Shown: positions 55,288 through 64,000 of the stretch, in pieces
How the letters are laid out: the number at the start of each line of letters is the position of its first letter
Position numbering within the stretch: the first letter of the stretch is position 1
From: Scilla litardierei
Lineage: Eukaryota > Streptophyta > Magnoliopsida > Asparagales > Asparagaceae
Assembly (NCBI GenBank): GCA_030789695.1
Contig: CM061140.1
Location: 79,608,422-79,672,421, forward strand
Direction: 5' to 3'
Length of the DNA: 64,000 bases
Notes under the pieces: generated by a model
What the model saw: the letters and a program-made list of their open reading frames with translations, nothing else
Told to the model about the DNA's origin: nothing
Database searches by the model: none
Made by a program: the position numbers and the translations under genes

Positions 55288-57122
55288 TGGTGGGACCGAA
55301 AAGGTGCTCTCTCTCAAGTGCAAGAGTCCGTACAAGTAGTAAAACCTGGGAGTCCAGGTGTCGAATCCACGGGAAGAAATCTGCTGCAACCACAATTCAA
55401 ATCAAATAGAAATCTATCGGAAAGAAACTAAACACTTTAGGTGGTGATATGAAAGGTGATGAACGAAGAAATACGTATAAGAAAATATATATAAAAAGTA
55501 TGCACATGGTATGGGTTCGTTAGGGTCAACGATTCGTATTAATTTGGTTGATAGGTATAACGCAATGAATTCTCCTTTTGGGAGCAATTCACCGGAAATA
55601 CCTAATATAACTCAATGAATTCTCCTTTTGGGAGCAATTCACCGGAAGATGCCCTTTTGGGGGTTCAAACACAAAATTCAAAAAGATCGTCGCTAAGATT
55701 ATAATACGATATGAAACTCTCTTTTGGAGAGATCAGAACTACAAGATGAAACTCCCTTTTGGGGAGATCAAAACTCACCCTTTTGGGGCGATCATCAACT
55801 TAATTAATTCTTTTGGAATCTAACAAAGTCGATTTACGAACAACGATTACAATTTTAGCGACGTTTAACGATTTAGCAAAAGGAATACAACCAAACTAAC
55901 ACAAATCATAGCCCCTAACTACTCCAAACCATGCACAATAAAAATTTAGCTACTCATAATATCAGAATAAACAATTTTCAGATCAGAATTCATAGGTTTA
56001 ATAGCAAAATACGGAAGTTTAGAGGCAAAATACAAGCTAAAACACCCAAATACAAGCTAAAGTTGAAGAGAATATCACCAAATCTCTCTGAAAAGTCTTC
56101 AAAACTCTCTGGAAATTAGAAACAAGCCTCTGGAATTTTACAGAATTTTTCAGGGGGAAAATACGGCTCCTAGAGCCTCCAATACGCCCAAAATACGCCC
56201 CCAATCTGCTTGAATACGCCCAAAAAACCCTAAATACGCTTATATAATAAGATTGCGGGTTTGGGGTTGCTATCGGGTCTAAAACCGCATCCATTTCGCA
56301 CCCGAATTGATCTAAAGCGGATCAATCCTCGTCCGCACGATCAAAGCGGGATTGGCTGAGGAAGCGACGCGTGGCCTTTGAAATTTGCGCTCCGCCCGCT
56401 CCGCTAACGAGTTCGACTTGCATTGATTCATCGCCGTTGGATCTGAGATCCAACGGCCTCGAGCGCTCGGCGCTTTCTCTCGTTCGTGTTCGACGCGGAT
56501 CGAGTCCGCTTCGATTTGCACCGTTGGATCAGAATCGTGTGGCTCCGCTTGCGCCACGTCGCCCTCGTTATTTCGAAATGAAGTCAGCAGATCGGAGCAA
56601 TTTGCGCCGTTGGATGCGGGATGAGCGGTGTACGTTTGGCCACGTCGACACTTCAGTGAGCTCTGCTTCTGGCCGTTGGATGAGCGATCAACGGCCTAAA
56701 AATTGCCACGTTGCCCGATCCATTAAATCTCGATCAGCGCTTGTGAGCCGTTGGATTGGGCGTGGAAAGCCCAGATCGTGCCATGTGTCAGCTTCTTATT
56801 GGGTAGAGACCGTATTTCTCGTATTTTGAGCGTATTTCTTCATTAAATTGGTATTCTGCATTCAAAAATTCATAGAAATTAGTACAGATCTCAGAAAAAT
56901 ACAAATAAATAGTCGTTGGAATCGTGAGATCGAGACGGTGCTAGGAAAAATATAAAATGTGCAGAATTGCATCGTTAAATGCTGTTTTGTGCTCAAATAG
57001 TGTGTTTTCTCTAATAAATAAATGTGTGGAAAATACGTATGAATTAGAGATAAATTTAGCATCATGTGAGCACAAAATAGGGCTAAATGGGGGGTTAAAT
57101 ATGTAATATTGAACCCGAATCA
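55288..57122 (-). repeat. 3' LTR of the gag-only element
   Basis: Plus strand starts TGGTGGGACCG and ends CCCGAATCA. It contains a cluster of short hairpins with a constant CTTTTGG core (55567-55820), an AT-rich middle, a run of AATACGCCC words (56185-56235), and GTTGGAT words every 60-90 bp (56430-56760). Confidence 0.95.
55567..55820. repeat. cluster of seven CTTTTGG-loop hairpins with co-varying stems
   Basis: Successive sites read CTCCTTTTGGGAG (twice, inside GAATT..AATTC), GCCCTTTTGGGGG, CTCTCTTTTGGAGAG, CTCCCTTTTGGGGAG, ACCCTTTTGGGGCG and AATTCTTTTGGAATC. Stem bases change together while TTTTG is kept. The same cluster is in the other LTR (59688-59945). Confidence 0.75.
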
Positions 57123-58152
57123 CACCCCCCAACTAGCGATTTGCTAGTCTCTAACAAAAATAGCGATAAATACGGACGATCAATAAAACAATAAGTTCTT
57201 TCAAATTTCTCATGGCATGGCTCAATAATACGCATTCCAACATGGTCTTGACCATTAATATACACATCCATGAACAAAATCAATCACATGATATTTTCTC
57301 TAATTTAGTATGAATAAATAACATGCAAGCATCGTTTTGCGCAAGCGAAAGTATAACACGTCGTTATATCCTAGTTTTCTTGTTTCCAAGGAATTGGCCT
57401 ATCAAAACAATCATTCAAGACATGGGTATTGAAGTTGCTTAGTATATTCACCATTCTTTTCTTTTATTCGTTCCGCGTAACGCGCATCAAGCAACATTCG
57501 TAGAAAAATGCATAACTTGGATCGCTCCATCAAATGAGTGAGTTTCCGGTCAATGGCTCCCAAATCAGACGATCATAGGGCATTAGGCCAAGAAGGACCA
57601 CTCGGACTGTACTACTCGAGCCAACCAAGTTATTTATTAGTGACATACATATTCATTCATTTTTCATCATTTTTCTTTTCATTCTTTTCATTCTCTTTTT
57701 TTTCTTTCTTTGTAAGCAACTCAACACCCATTTTTTTTTCAAACATACACATTAACGACCATGGCCAAATTCCTCTTCAACTTGAAAACTATTCTAATGA
57801 ATCGTGTATACTTAAGCTTTTTCATCACATTAGCATGCATGAAATCAATTCAAACTATTTCGAGATATTAATCATGGAAATTGAAAATTTTCGTGAATAG
57901 CATATTAAAGGCAATTCCATGAAGGAAAAATAATTAATCAAGCCATAAACAATTTTTAGAACACAATTAATGTATAATCATCCGCATTTGAGGCATATGA
58001 AAGAGTTTTAAAATGATGAGATTTGGTGATTTATTCTTCTAAAAAAAAATCCTAAGTCTCATACACACCCCCCAACTAAAGATGGACATTGTCCTCAATG
58101 TCGGAAGAGGTACGAGTTTATTCAAGCAAGCAACCTAGAAAGCATATAAAAA
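57123..58152 (-). other. untranslated 3' region of the gag-only element
   Basis: No credible ORF; a T-rich run near 57660-57740 explains the small plus-strand frame there. Polypurine tract TTGGGGGGTG (minus) lies at 57123-57132. ACATTGAGGACAATGTCC (minus) at about 58083-58100 is followed by another TTGGGGGGTGTG (58065-58076), so the G-rich motif occurs twice. Confidence 0.6.
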
Positions 58153-59274
58153 CTACACTACTGGAAAGAACACACCGTGATCAAATGGCGGATCCCGAAT
58201 CTTTGATGGTGGAGGAAGTTGTTCAATTTGCTCCTTGCGCTCCTCGGTGATTATTCTTCCTCCAACGACTAAACTGGATCCCAGCAACGTAACTCCCAGT
58301 ATCTCTATAAGATGTCCACCTATATCCTGCAAGAGATGAGTCACGTCAATCCATTTTAGTTTAAAATTCTTCGAAATAAAATTATTCCAAATGTAGTCAT
58401 CAAAATAAGTGAAAGAAATTAAAATAAGTTGACGACTACTCCCTGAAAGATATGCACTAATCTCTGTACGATGCTCGATCACTGGAGAGAGGGGTAAATG
58501 ATTTTGGGACAAAACTGGAAGAGGGAATGGTTCTGACTCCATGGCGATAATCTCAAAACCCTTGTCCCTAGCTGTCTCCTCCTCTCGTTCATCCAAAATT
58601 GCTAGTTCAACCTCTCTTTTGCGCACACTTTCTGCAATGTGGATATTTTTATTAGTGTCATCAACGTGACATGGCTTGCTCGATATTCCTGCAATAGAAG
58701 ATGAACTCGTATTAGTCTCTTTAAATTGAGTTTCAAAATAATTATTTTCTTCTAAGCAAGCTGCAATCAAATTAAGGTCTTCAATAGATTTTTGAATCTG
58801 CCGACTCCGAGCGAGGAAATTCTCTTGGAATTGATGGGATGTGGCCTCCTGTGTCTGAATAATCAGGTAAGCATCCTCTCTCAAGGATTGCAAAGGTACG
58901 TCTACGCTTTGCTCTTCTTGGTCGAGGCACGAAGGCTCCGTTGAATCGCTCTCTGAAGTCTCTTCCACGGTTTCTTCGTTTTCTTGCAGAGACTCCATGT
59001 ATTCCCATGCCACTGTCGGCGTCATGCCTCCCAATAATTCCTGCATCTGCGGTTGTAGTCCTTCTAGGAAGAACGCCATAAGCTCTTCATTTGTGTACCC
59101 ATGCTGCGGATAGCTTGATATTAGGTCTGCGAACCTCCTCCAGGCCTGAAAGAAAGTTTCACAGTCAGTTTGATTAAAATTAACAATTTTGAGCTTTTCC
59201 ATCCTATGTTTGTGTGCATTAGCGTACCTTGCATCATAAAGATTATTCGTGCAATAAAAATTCATATACTCCAT
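58153..59274 (-). CDS. gag: gag-like protein of the nested element
   Basis: An intact 373-codon minus-strand frame starting at ATG 59274, about 110 bp from the PBS. Residues 25-75 (MEKLKIVNFNQTDCETFFQA, WRRFADLISSYPQHGYTNEE, LMAFFLEGLQPQMQELLGGM) match the retrotransposon Gag capsid pattern. The middle (residues 90-170) is acidic and Gln-rich. No zinc knuckle, protease or RT follows. The C-terminal half (VELAILDEREEE.., FKLKWIDVTHLLQDIGGHLI, QLPPPSKIRDPPFDHG) is not recognised. It could be fused 3' sequence replacing pol, as known in some non-autonomous elements. The open frame and young LTRs suggest the protein may still be made. Confidence 0.75.
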   Translation of the reverse strand: MEYMNFYCTNNLYDARYANAHKHRMEKLKIVNFNQTDCETFFQAWRRFADLISSYPQHGYTNEELMAFFLEGLQPQMQELLGGMTPTVAWEYMESLQENEETVEETSESDSTEPSCLDQEEQSVDVPLQSLREDAYLIIQTQEATSHQFQENFLARSRQIQKSIEDLNLIAACLEENNYFETQFKETNTSSSSIAGISSKPCHVDDTNKNIHIAESVRKREVELAILDEREEETARDKGFEIIAMESEPFPLPVLSQNHLPLSPVIEHRTEISAYLSGSSRQLILISFTYFDDYIWNNFISKNFKLKWIDVTHLLQDIGGHLIEILGVTLLGSSLVVGGRIITEERKEQIEQLPPPSKIRDPPFDHGVFFPVV

Positions 59275-59385
59275 TTTTAAATAAAATTAAAATAAAATAA
59301 TAAAAAAAAGTTTATGTACAGTAAAGTGGAAAGATCTCACCGAAGGTCCTCTGAATGAAATAAACCGTAGTCACAAACCATTCCT

Positions 59386-59402
59386 CCCCGGCAACGGCGC
59401 CA
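59386..59402 (-). other. primer binding site of the gag-only element
   Basis: On the minus strand TGGCGCCGTTGCCGGGG lies six bases inside the 5' LTR. It is the exact tRNA-Asp-type PBS of Athila elements, matching 26160-26177 except for one base. Confidence 0.9.
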
Positions 59403-59408
59403 AAAACT

Positions 59409-61256
59409 TGGTGGGACCGAAAAGGTGCTCTCTCTCAAGTGCAAGAGTCCGTACAAGTAGTAAAACCTGGGAGTCCAGGTGTCGAATCCACGGGAAGAAA
59501 TCTGCTGCAACCACAATTCAAATCAAATAGAAATCTATCGGAAAGAAACTAAACACTTTAGGTGGTGATGTGAAAGGTGATGAACGAAGAAATACGTATA
59601 AGAAAATATATATAAAAAGTATGCACATGGTATGGGTTCGTTAGGGTCAACGATTCGTATTAATTTGGTTGATAGGTATAACGCAATGAATTCTCCTTTT
59701 GGGAGCAATTCACCGGAAATACCTAATATAACTCAATGAATTCTCCTTTTGGGAGCAATTCACCGGAAGAAGCCCTTTTGGGGGTTCAAACACAAAATTC
59801 AAAAAGATCGTCGCTAAGATTATAATACGATATGAAACTCTCTTTTGGAGAGATCAGAACTACAAGATGAAACTCCCTTTTGGGGAGATCAAAACTCACC
59901 CTTTTGGGGCGATCATCAACTTAATTAATTCTTTTGGAATCTAACAAAGTCGATTTACGAACAACGATTACAATTTTAGCGACGTTTAACGATTTAGCAA
60001 AAGGAATACAACCAAACTAACACAAATCATAGCCCCTAACTACTCCAAACCATGCACAATAAAAATTTAGCTACTCATAATATCAAAATAAACAATTTTC
60101 AGATCAGAATTCATAGGTTTAATAGCAAAATACGGAAGTTTAGAGGCAAAATACAAGCTAAAACACCCAAATACAAGCTAAAGTTGAAGAGAATATCACC
60201 AAATCTCTCTGAAAAGTCTTCAAAACTCTCTGGAAATTAGAAACAAGCCTCTGGAATTTTACAGAATTTTTCAGGGGGAAAATACGGCTCCTAGGGCCTC
60301 CAATACGCCCAAAATACGCCCCCAATCTGCTTGAATACGCCCAAAAAACCCTAAATACGCTTATATAATAAGATTGCGGGTTTGGGGTTGCTATCGGGTC
60401 TAAAACCGCATCCATTTCGCACCCGAATTGATCTGGACCGCTGATCTAAAGCGGATCAATCCTCGTCCGCACGATCAAAGCGGGATTGGCTGAGGAAGCG
60501 ACGCGTGGCCTTTGAAATTTGCGCTCCGCCCGCTCCGCTAACGAGTTCGACTTGCATTGATTCATCGCCGTTGGATCTGAGATCCAACGGCCTCGAGCGC
60601 TCGTCACTTTCTCTCGTTCGTGTTCGACGCGGATCGAGTCCGCTTCGATTTGCACCGTTGGATCAGAATCGTGTGGCTCCGCTTGCGCCACGTCGCCCTC
60701 GTTATTTCGAAATGAAGTCAGCAGATCGGAGCAATTTGCGCCGTTGGATGCGGGATGAGCGGTATACGTTCGGCCACGTCGACACTTCAGTGAGCTCTGC
60801 TTCTGGCCGTTGGATGAGCGATCAACGGCCTAAAAATTGCCACGTTGCCCGATCCATTAAATCTCGATCAGCGCTTGTGAGCCGTTGGATTAGGCGTGGA
60901 AAGCCCAGATTGTGCCACGTGTCAGCTTCTTATTGGGTAGAGACCGTATTTCTCGTATTTTGAGCGTATTTCTTCATTAAATTGGTATTCTGCATTCAAA
61001 AATTCATAGAAATTAGCACAGATCTCAGAAAAATACAAATAAATAGTCGTTGGAATCGTGAGATCGAGACGGTGCAAGGAAAAATATAAAATGTGCAGAA
61101 TTGCATCGTTAAATGCTGTTTTGTGCTCAAATAGTGTGTTTTCTCTAATAAATAAATGTGTGGAAAATACATATGAATTAGAGATAAATTTAGCATCATG
61201 TGAGCACAAAATAGGGCTAAATGGGGGGTTAAATATGTAATATTGAACCCGAATCA
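59409..61256 (-). repeat. 5' LTR of the gag-only element
   Basis: 1848 bp, matching 55288-57122 with about 15 substitutions. A 13-bp insertion near 60431 duplicates GATCT..CTGAT-like sequence, which accounts for the length difference. CTAGC follows at 61257-61261. Confidence 0.95.
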
Positions 61257-61261
61257 CTAGC

Positions 61262-62699
61262 ACCCTTGCTTCTACTCTAGGAATTAAGAAGGTATCCACT
61301 TTCTCAGTCTATCTTGGATGCCTTTATCTTCTAAGTATCCAAAGTCTTCCATGTATGCTCGCCTGGTTGACAAATGCAAAAGAGGCTTCATGGGTGGTCT
61401 TCTTCACTTCTGTCCATTTCGGGAAGGATAGAGTTGGTGCGCACGGTTATATATGGCATGGTGGCTTTCTGGATGTATGCATACCACATCCCACATTCCA
61501 TTATTTGTACTATTATTTCAGCCTATATGAGCTTCATATGGGGGAATCAGCAGAATTGGGCTTGGAGGGATTTACGCACCCCTAAAGAAGAGTGAGGGGT
61601 GGGTCTGAGATTGCTTTTTGATCTTAATGTGGCCTCTGGAGTTAAGCTTACTTGGAGGCTTTTATCCTCCGATGGACCTTGGCCCGTTACATGAGGCATC
61701 ATTACATACTTCGGTCGAATAGCTTATATTGTGCAAAATCTACTACATCCAGCTCTAGTACCTGGAAATTCCTTCTTCGTAATCGTAGCACATCTTAGAA
61801 GTTAATTAAGTTTTTTGTTAGAGACAGTACTACAACTTTTTTCTGGTATGATAACTGGTTGCCCTGCGGGCCTCTTGCCCTCCTTCAAGAAGTCCCTATT
61901 GGAGATGCGAAGGCATTGGTTAGCTCCTATTGGACTATAGATGGTTGGAAGGAGGATCCCCACATTCACTCTCTCCTCCCCATGCTACAGTCAATCCACA
62001 TTTCCCCAGCTCCCGATACTTGGGAATGGATCCCTGGTGCTACTTGCTCCTTTCGTGATGCTTGGGATGGATCTCGCTCTCGTGGTACACCTTTCGCCCA
62101 CTATAATGTTGTCTGGCATAGCAAGCATACTCCTAAATAGGCCCTTACTCTCCTACGTACTTTTCATGGTAAACTTTTAACTAAACACATTCTTCACAAG
62201 TGGGAGATCACTTCTTGTCAGAATTGCGTATTATGCGATGAAGGTGCAATAGAGAGTATAAATCATTTATTTTTTGAATGCACCTACAGCCGTTATATTC
62301 TTTGCAGGAGCCTCCTTAAGCTGTAAATAATCTATTTTTTTAATGCATCTACATCCGTTATATTCTTTGCAGGAGCCTCCTTAAGCTGAATATCACTGAT
62401 CCAGTTCCATCATCCCTTCCTTGGGTGGGAGATCTTATTCTATCACTTTATAATAAGAAGGATAGTGTGGTCATCTTAGCTAAAACAACTCTTGCATCTA
62501 TGGTGTGGCATATTTGGAAGCAGTGCAACAACAGTGTTTTTGAAGGAATTGGGGTGGGAAAAGCCAATCTTTTTGAGGCTATTGTGGCTGATGTTGGTAT
62601 AGCCTTGCGTGACATTGACAGAGACCATCCTTCGGCAGCAGTTCCTTTCGCAAACTGGGTTTTCCTGAAATTTGATTCTATGTATAGATGTATGATTTG
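61262..62699 (+). pseudogene. LINE ORF2 C-terminal part with zinc-binding (zf-RVT) domain
   Basis: LINE sequence resumes after the target duplication. 61262-61330 continues the RT thumb (TLGIKKVSTFSVYLGC-like). Later pieces in changing frames encode the linker, then FHGKLLTKHILHKWEITSCQ, NCVLCDEGAIESINHLFFEC (zinc-binding RVT domain, CX2C..H..C) and a tail with LILSLYNKKDSVVILAKTTL and VWHIWKQCNNSVFEG, typical of plant LINE C-termini. A tandem duplication of about 60 bp (62266-62380) repeats CGTTATATTCTTTGCAGGAG. Stops near 61586, 61697 and 62140 show decay. Confidence 0.8.
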
Positions 62700-62873
62700 A
62701 CTTTTGCACATACTTAGCACATGTGGACATCTGAGCGGGGCTTGTAGTGGGTGACGGCGCTTGTGCACTATCCCCTCTCTTTCCATTCCCTTACTAGATC
62801 CCCATAGTGAATGTTTTGTGTTGTTTTGCCTTTAATAAAGTTACTATTTTACTCGCCAAAAAAGTCTCTTAAA

Positions 62874-63113
62874 CACATCGGTGTGTTGGAGAGCATGAAT
62901 TGTACTTTGTTAGACATGTTGCGATGCATGGCAAGTGACTCTGAGTTATAATCCTCACTCTGGATCAAGTCCCAGATAGTAATGCTTAAGTTCTTGATAA
63001 GGTTCTACGAGGACCTTATCAATATGATATTCATTAAATCAATCGTAAGGAAGTTACTGGATTACTCGAGTCTCGTGAGAAGAATACGTCGAGTAAAACA
63101 TCATAGTCGATGT
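62874..63113 (+). other. continuation of the long-LTR element interior after the LINE
   Basis: Non-coding DNA resuming at the LINE target duplication. It ends where an inverted LTR begins. No motif beyond AT-rich DNA and a short CTCGAGTCTCGTGAG stretch is visible. Confidence 0.4.
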
Positions 63114-63606
63114 GTAGGGGTTTTGGCGGACCCTCAGAGCTCGAATCTGTGTCCGTCCTAAGTCGGCCGGACCATAGTGGCATAAAAGCGCAGCGGAAAA
63201 ACAAAAACTAAGGCTAGCTAAACAATTTAGCTAGCCTCTGAGGGAGCCAGAACCTAGCCCGATCTTTGCCAACTTGGGGTGGATCTGACCACCCCGATAG
63301 GGATCTATTCTACAACGACAAAATTAAATATACACGAAAAATTGCTTAACCACATACCCGGAATATTGACCCTGGGACGGGCAAGATGTACCGCACCGTC
63401 TTCTGATGCTCCTCGTAGCCGATCCGTCTTGACTCCATCCACCCGAGCCGCCTCGCACCCTCGAACCGATCTGCTCGAGCCGACTCCCGCCTCCAATCCG
63501 ATCACACACGGTAGAAAGTTTAACTTGAATAGACCTGCTTATTAGACGTCTGGATCCAAATCCAAACCCCCTTCGTAGTCTTGCTAGGACTAGTCCAGAG
63601 AATAGG

Positions 63607-63664
<58 letters not shown>

Positions 63665-64000
63665 GTTTAGTCGTAGATCGAGCTAGCTCAAATATCCGGA
63701 GCTACTCGATCGAGGACTTGGTGCATCTTTCAACGAAGGGAGTGCACCCCTATTTATATAGGGAGTCGGCACTCCTACTTTCGTTGTCAGCAATGTGGGA
63801 CAATTGTTAAATTGAAGAGAATTAAATTAAGCTAAACTAGCTTAATTGAAGTTTAGTAAGCTTTTCATAAAAGCAAACTTCAACGAATTAATTCTCTTCA
63901 CTCATTAAACTTTAGACACCAAAAAAGCTATCAATTTGAAGGGCTTCAAATGGTGAACGTGTCGGAACCAACGGCGGCGAATTTCGACTTCGTTTGACCC
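63114..64000 (-). repeat. inverted long LTR, incomplete at window end
   Basis: Starts TGTAGGGGTTTTGG, which is the reverse complement of an LTR end (CCAAAACCCCTACA) like that at 23400-23418. It then runs backwards through U5/R, an (AG)25 tract (63611-63660), a TATA region (CTATATAAATAGGGG on the minus strand, near 63757) and GGGTCAAACGAAGTCG-like U3 at the very end. It belongs to the family of 21064-23418 and 48109-49521 but in opposite direction, so it is the 3' end of another element or a solo LTR. Confidence 0.75.
63611..63660. repeat. (AG)25 microsatellite
   Basis: An uninterrupted 50-bp AG repeat inside the inverted LTR, between its R/U5-like part and TATA region. The other two LTR copies lack it, so it expanded in this copy. 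Confidence 0.95.

Larger units (their letters stand above)
55288..61256 (-). mobile_element. gag-only Athila-like LTR retrotransposon nested in the LINE
   Basis: Two LTRs (55288-57122, 1835 bp; 59409-61256, 1848 bp) flank a 2.3-kb interior, with CTAGC target duplication. Minus orientation: the PBS TGGCGCCGTTGCCGGGG (tRNA-Asp type) abuts the right LTR, and TTGGGGGGTG (polypurine tract) abuts the left one. The only ORF is a gag-like protein (59274-58153), and there is no pol. The interior carries ACATTGAGGACAATGTCC (minus), a motif shared with the intact Athila element. LTRs differ by about 15 substitutions plus one 13-bp tandem duplication in the right copy, so this is the youngest Gypsy insertion here. 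Confidence 0.9.
52021..62861 (+). mobile_element. L1-type LINE, split by a nested LTR element
   Basis: A non-LTR retrotransposon of about 4.9 kb once the nested 55288-61261 segment is removed. It has an ORF1-like 5' part, an apurinic endonuclease region, RT, and a C-terminal zinc-binding domain. It ends at CGCCAAAAAA before the target duplication, so the poly(A) tail is very short. AATAAAG near 62834 can serve as polyadenylation signal. Several stops and shifts show it is inactive. Confidence 0.9.

Noticed and set aside
56371..56829. 152-codon plus-strand frame in the LTR, repeated at 60505-60963
   Set aside because: It lies wholly in the LTR, antisense to the element. Its duplication reflects the LTR pair, and no domain is visible; an untested small ORF cannot be excluded.
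57538..57900. 120-codon plus-strand frame in the nested element
   Set aside because: Most of it translates a T-rich run (57660-57740) into Phe/Ser repeats in the untranslated 3' region.
48109..64000. Treating the LTRs at 48109 and 63114 as the two ends of one element
   Set aside because: They are in opposite orientation, so they cannot be the LTR pair of a single insertion.

Overview
This window is nuclear DNA from a flowering plant, most likely a eudicot; I cannot name the species. The evidence is exon relics of plant-type genes (a reticulon-like RTNLB protein, a Pti1-like kinase, an adrenodoxin/ferredoxin reductase) with GT..AG introns, set among nested plant LTR retrotransposons (Tat, Athila and Copia types), a Helitron and an L1-type LINE. 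I see no intact host gene, tRNA, rRNA or CRISPR array. Nearly all long open frames belong to mobile elements or are antisense shadows of them.

Layout. 1-2836: AT-rich DNA with decayed exon-like pieces. 2842-10381: a minus-strand Tat-type Ty3/Gypsy element (TSD ATATT) with a broken gag, no pol, a six-copy tandem repeat, and on the opposite strand a three-exon 'additional ORF' with its own TATA box. 10387-17072: AT-rich DNA with a reticulon-like pseudogene at 13033-13786. 17073-20268: a non-autonomous Helitron carrying fragments of two unrelated host genes. 20269-23418: the 3' end of a Copia-like element with a long LTR. 24328-37313: a plus-strand Athila element (TSD ATAAT) with pol and an env-like ORF but no gag. 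37891-43701: a minus-strand short-LTR Copia element (TSD AGATC) sitting in remnants of another Athila-like element. 43702-48108: Athila-like 3' region and two degenerate LTR blocks. 48109-52008: a long-LTR Copia-like 5' end with a non-coding interior. 52021-62861: an L1-type LINE (TSD AAGTCTCTTAAA) split by a minus-strand Athila-like element with gag only at 55288-61256 (TSD CTAGC). 63114-64000: an inverted long-LTR copy running off the window.

The order of events can be read from the nesting: the Copia-like interior was hit by the LINE, and the LINE by the gag-only element. LTR pairs compared by eye differ by about 3% (Athila, 24-37 kb), 2% (Tat) and 1% (gag-only element). The short-LTR Copia pair is almost identical although its pol is full of stops. 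Several elements lack complementary functions (gag without pol, pol without gag), which fits mobilisation in trans.

The most unusual signals are: arrays of a palindrome with core CTCGGCCGAG placed before a TATA-like site both in the Athila LTRs and in front of the internal env-like ORF; the spliced antisense gene of the Tat element; the two-gene capture in the Helitron; a set of small hairpins with co-varying stems in the gag-only element's LTRs; and an inverted hairpin loop between the two Copia LTRs.
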